Source: Liolophura sinensis (lineage: Eukaryota > Mollusca > Polyplacophora > Chitonida > Chitonidae). From it: 64,000 nt of DNA. This document shows, piece by piece, positions 59,120-64,000 of this stretch. The notes beneath the pieces were generated by a model. The model made no database searches. It was not told the DNA's origin and worked only from the letters and a program-made list of their open reading frames with translations. The translations under genes and the position numbers were made by a program. The stretch spans positions 30,787,764 to 30,851,763 of the forward strand of contig NC_088306.1 of the NCBI RefSeq assembly GCF_032854445.1. Direction: 5' to 3'. The number at the start of each line of letters is the position of its first letter. The first letter of the stretch is position 1.

Positions 59120-59775
59120 TAAGATATGAACACCATATGGCTATGATGAACACCATGTTGCTATGATGAACACCATGTAGTTTAGCTAAATACCATGTGG
59201 TTAAGATCAATACCATGTAGTTAAGATGAATACCATGCGGTTATGGTGAATACCATGTGGTTATGATGAATACCATGCGGTTATGGTGAATACCGTGTAG
59301 TTGAGCTGAATACCATGTGGTTATGGTGAATACCACGCGGTTATGGTGAATACCATGTTGTTAAGATGAATACCATGCGGTTATGGTGAATACCATGTGG
59401 TAATGATGAATACCATGTGGTTATGGTGAATACCATGTAGGTGAGCTGAATACCATGCGGTTATGGTGAATACCATTTGGTTATGGTGAATACCATGTGG
59501 TAATGATGAATACCATGTGGTTATGGTGAATACCATGTAGTTGAAATGAATACCATGTGGTTATGATGAATGCCATGTGGTTATGGTGAATACCATGTGG
59601 TAATCATGAATACCATGTGGTTATGGTGAATACCATGTAGTTGAGCTGAATATGATGTGGTTATGGTGAATACCATGTGGTTATGGTGAATGCTATGTAG
59701 TTAAGATGAATACCATGTGGTAGTGATGAATACCATGCGGTTATCATGAATACCGTGTAGTTATAATGAATACAT
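59120..59775. repeat. 20-bp tandem repeat downstream of GSR
   Basis: The unit is TTATGGTGAATACCATGTGG with AGTTGAGCTGAATACC variants, about 32 copies. Confidence 0.94.
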
Positions 59776-60164
59776 GTACCTTTAGCAGACGTGGGTGAAT
59801 ATATCTGGAACAGGTTTAGAAAGCAGTTTTTCTTATATCCCAAGGAAAGTAAAACTTATACTCGTTTATAGACACATATAGTTCACTGATTATATGCTTT
59901 TATTTTTATTTTAAGTTTTATTTTATTTCATGGAGAAAAAAGTGTTTTGTTTAAACCGTCTCATAATAATATTAAAATAAAAGATGTTACGGTGTAAAAC
60001 AATATTTATATAGTTTTTCATATTTTTAGGACTGTTCATTTCCTATTTAATATTGTTCTTATTTACTTGGTTTATCATCATACGGAAGAATTTGTCACTT
60101 TCACATATACCTACATGATGTATACCAGTCATGTATATGGGTGGATAAAACCTGAGTGTAAGTG
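59776..60164. other. AT-rich spacer
   Basis: Long AT-rich sequence, no gene recognised. Confidence 0.5.
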
Positions 60165-60355
60165 TCCAGAACAAAGTTGTACCACAACCAGTGAGAGTGG
60201 GACTTGAAACTGCAATCTCTCTGGTCAGGACTAAGTGATGTATGGTGAGAACAAAGCTGTACCACAACCAGCTAGAGCGGGACTTGAAGCTGCAATCTCT
60301 CTGGTCAGGGCTAAGTGATGTACGGTGAGAACAAAGCTGTACCACAACCATCCAG
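60165..60355. repeat. 80-bp repeat, 2.3 copies
   Basis: The block beginning ACCACAACCAG recurs at 60181, 60261 and 60341, an exact 80-bp period. Confidence 0.88.
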
Positions 60356-61619
60356 TAAGTGATGAAGTGTGTGCGAAGGACCTTCCATAACCAGTAAGCG
60401 ATGGACAGTACGAGAAAGAACGTTTACTTTACAATTTTCTGTTTAAATTTATGGTTTTCTCTGGGTACTGATTTAGTGCAGGCAGGAACATGATTGAGTC
60501 GTGAATTAAATATCCCAGAATGTGAAATTAAACTGCACTCAATCAATCACCCGACCTTTACCTGACTTTTGTGATCAAGCCTTAGTGCTCACCGTACGCC
60601 ACATTTTGATTGCCAGACTCCATTAGAGATAGCTATCCACAGAGCTGTGTTCAGAAACTGATAACAAATATTCTCCCTTGGGATGTTTTTCTTCTGTCAA
60701 GATCATCGATAATGGATGCGTTATCTTCGCTGTAAGATTTGTTTTGAAGCCTGTCGTTAAATATTGAACACAAGCCATGTATTGTCATCGTTTTGTGCCT
60801 ATAGGTGTGATAAATTTCACGACTTCAAACTTTCTATTACCACAGAAAGCTTGTGATGTATCTTGGTATCTCCACATCTGCTTGTGGGGAATGTTAGTCA
60901 GCCATATTTAAGCCAGGCATATGTAAGGAAATCTGCATTTTAATGGCATTTTTTAAAATAATGTTTATGGTCAGCTACAACATGAAATTGTGGATGTGCA
61001 AACCAACGGTCTCTCGGGTGCTTGGTTCAAACCGTATCATGTCTAATATAAAGTCTCTTATTTTAACAGGTTGTCGGGTGAAACCGCAATCAGCTTCATA
61101 TGCTGCACTCCAACACAGACTGGATGGTACGCAGTATAACAATATTCGGTTCATGAAAGCTGTACATCCCGGCTGCCTAGGGTATATAAAACGGTCACAA
61201 CATAAATGAGATTCCAGGTTCGAATCCACTTATCTTCAAACTGGCTGTCGTTATGGGTAAAGGGGATTGCTTGCCCTTTGTTTGGCGAAATGCGATGTTT
61301 TTTTTAATATTTTGTTTAGTTTCACAATAGAAATTTTGTTAAAGTGCTACTTTAGTGAAAATTTGCTCAAAATTTTGAAACACAGGGCACTAAGAGATTC
61401 TAGGTCTTTCAACATACCTGCGAGCGAAAAAGCCCGCCACCAAAATCGCCGCTAAATACACGCGCGTTAATTGACACTGTACCGGTACTTTAAAATACTA
61501 GCTTTAGAAGAAGAAGGGAATTTAATTTAGTTCAATTCCCTTTTCTGCATACCAAGGCTGTAACAGTCGCCATAATACGATAAATACAATCGTCAGCCAA
61601 GAAAGAGCTACAACTGTTT
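60356..61619. other. Downstream flank without recognised gene
   Basis: Unique AT-rich sequence. A B-box-like AGGTTCGAATCC at 61214-61225 suggests a tRNA-derived remnant, but no matching A box or cloverleaf was found. Confidence 0.45.
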
Positions 61620-64000
61620 ACAGTCTACCGTTATATAACTCATCCCTGTCATTCTATGGTCATATATAGGCTATGTGGATATAATATAATATAGTCTACC
61701 GTTACATTACTCATCCCTGTCATTCTGTGGTCATATATGGGCTATGTGGATATAATATAATATAGTCTACCGTTACATTACTCATCCCTGTCATTCTATG
61801 GTCATATATGGGCTATGTGGATATAATATAATATAGTCTGCCATTACATTACTCATCCCTGTCATTCTGTGGTCATATATAGGCTATGTGGATATAATAT
61901 AATATAGTCTACCGTTACATTACTCATCCCTGTCATTCTGTGGTCATATATAGGCTATGTGGATATAATATAATATAGTCTGCCGTTACATTACTCATCC
62001 CTGTCATTCTGTGGTCATATATAGGCTATGTGGATATAATATAATATAGTCTACCGTTACATTACTCATCCCTGTCATTCTGTGGTCATATATAGGCTAT
62101 GTGGATATAATATAATATAGGCTACCGTTACATTACTCATCCCTGTCATTCTATGGTCATATATGGGCTATGTGGATATAATATAATATAGTCTGCCGTT
62201 ACATTACTCATCCCTGTCATTCTATGGTCATATATAGGCTATGTGGATATAATATAATATAGTCTACCGTTACATTACTCATCCCTGTCATTCTATGGTC
62301 ATATATGGGCTATGTGGATATAATATAATATAGTCTACCGTTACATAACTCATCCCTGTCATTCTATGGTCATATATAGGCTATGTGGATATAATATAAT
62401 ATGGTCTACCGTTACATTACTCATCCCTGTCATTCTGTGGTCATATATAGGCTATGTGGATATAATATAGTCTACCGTTACATTACTCATCCCTGTCATT
62501 CTATGGTCATATATGGGCTATGTGGATATAATATAATATAGTCTACCGTTACATTACTCATCCCTGTCATTCTGTGGTCATATATAGGCTATGTGGATAT
62601 AATATAATATAGTCTACCGTTACATAACTCATCCCTGTCATTCTGTGGTCATATATAGGCTATGTGGATATAATATAATATAGTCTACCGTTACATTACT
62701 CATCCCTGTCATTCTGTGGTCATATATAGGCTATGTGGATATAATATAATATAGTCTACCGTTACATAACTCATCCCTGTCATTCTGTGGTCATATATAG
62801 GCTATGTGGATATAATATAGTCTACCGTTACATTACTCATCCCTGTCATTCTGTGGTCATATATAGGCTATGTGGATATAATATAATATAGTCTACCGTT
62901 ACATAACTCATCCCTGTCATTCTATGGTCATATATAGGCTATGTGGATATAATATAATATAGTCTACCGTTACATTACTCATCCCTGTCATTCTATGGTC
63001 ATATATGGGCTATGTGGATATAATATAATATAGTCTACCGTTACATTACTCATCCCTGTCATTCTATGGTCATATATAGGCTATGTGGATATAATATAAT
63101 ATAGTCTACCGTTACATTACTCATCCCTGTCATTCTGTGGTCATATATGGGCTATGTGGATATAATATAATATAGTCTACCGTTACATTACTCATCCCTG
63201 TCATTCTGTGGTCATATATAGGCTATGTGGATATAATATAATATAGTCTACCGTTACATTACTCATCCCTGTCATTCTATGGTCATATATAGGCTATGTG
63301 GATATAATATAATATAGTCTACCGTTACATTACTCATCCCTGTCATTCTGTGGTCATATATAGGCTATGTGGATATAATATAATATAGTCTACCGTTACA
63401 TTACTCATCCCTGTCATTCTGTGGTCATATATGGGCTATGTGGATATAATATAGTCTACCGTTACATTACTCATCCCTGTCATTCTATGGTCATATATGG
63501 GCTATGTGGATATAATATAATATAGTCTGCCGTTACATTACTCATCCCTGTCATTCTGTGGTGATATATAGGCTATGTGGATATAATATAATATAGTTTA
63601 CCGTTACATTACTCATCCCTGTCATTCTGTGGTCATATATAGGCTATGTGGATATAATATAACATAGTCTACCGTTACATTACTCATCCCTGTCATTCTA
63701 TGGTCATATATGGGCTATGTGGATATAATATAAGATAGTCTGCCGTTACATTACTCATCCCTGTCATTCTGTGGTCATATATAGGCTATGTGGATATAAT
63801 ATAATATAGTCTACCGTTACATTACTCATCCCTGTCATTCTATGGTCATATATGGGCTATGTGGATATAATATAATATAGTCTGCCGTTACATTACTCAT
63901 CCCTGTCATTCTGTGGTCATATATAGGCTATGTGGATATAATATAATATAGTCTACCGTTACATTACTCATCCCTGTCATTCTGTGGTCATATATAGGCT
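61620..64000. repeat. 71-bp satellite, about 33 copies, continuing past window end
   Basis: The unit is TAGTCTACCGTTACATTACT, CATCCCTGTCATTCTGTGGT, CATATATAGGCTATGTGGAT, ATAATATAATA; the exact period is 71 bp (61692 to 61763). Copies differ at only a few positions (TATGG/TGTGG, TAGGC/GGGC, ACC/GCC), and some are shortened in the AT part. The high homogeneity points to recent amplification. Confidence 0.96.

Overview
The window is animal nuclear DNA, most likely from a mollusc or a close lophotrochozoan relative. It holds one spliced host gene with GT-AG introns. It also holds tRNA-derived SINEs whose 3' tails resemble SINEs I know from bivalves and gastropods, a Penelope-like retroelement, a Polinton/Maverick element and very large minisatellite arrays. 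The mollusc assignment rests on the SINE tails and is an inference.

The host gene is glutathione reductase (GSR), plus strand, 12 coding exons between 5778 and 58205. The 1.36 kb of coding sequence is spread over 52 kb because most introns are filled with tandem repeats, and each repeat-filled intron has its own repeat families. The spliced protein would be about 453 residues, with all catalytic motifs visible. The one lesion is an extra G in a run of five Gs in exon 1 (5865-5869), which shifts the frame and may be a sequencing error.

Layout. 1-2880: decayed minus-strand Penelope-like element with its GIY-YIG nuclease in front of the reverse transcriptase (Naiad-type order). 2994-3660: 103-bp tandem repeat. 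3661-5777: upstream region with a palindromic NRF-1-like site next to a TATA-like box, and an old SINE. 5778-19561: GSR exons 1-6, separated by arrays of 78, 78, 30, 51, 42, 20 and 56 bp units. 19562-36160: a 35-bp array split by a 14.96-kb Polinton (19675-34633) with about 165-bp terminal inverted repeats. The Polinton carries a protein-primed DNA polymerase B, an rve integrase, an FtsK/HerA-type packaging ATPase, a double-jelly-roll major capsid protein and a set of conserved accessory genes, several with premature stops or frameshifts. 36161-38024: SINE and Tc1-like fossil. 38025-58205: exons 7-12 with arrays of 21, 24-28, 44, 60, 70, 56, 22 and 31 bp units, a partial copy of exon 7, SINEs, and a 5'-truncated LINE with a 13-bp target duplication. 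58206-64000: 3' flank, 20-bp and 80-bp repeats, and a homogeneous 71-bp satellite that runs off the window.

How the parts relate. The mobile elements landed inside arrays and inside GSR introns, and three of them have clear target duplications in repeat units, so those arrays already existed. The LINE 3' end and the larger SINE share the same tail motif, which suggests that the SINE uses the LINE machinery. The very long ORFs in introns 3 and 7 follow from repeat units whose length is a multiple of three; they are not genes.
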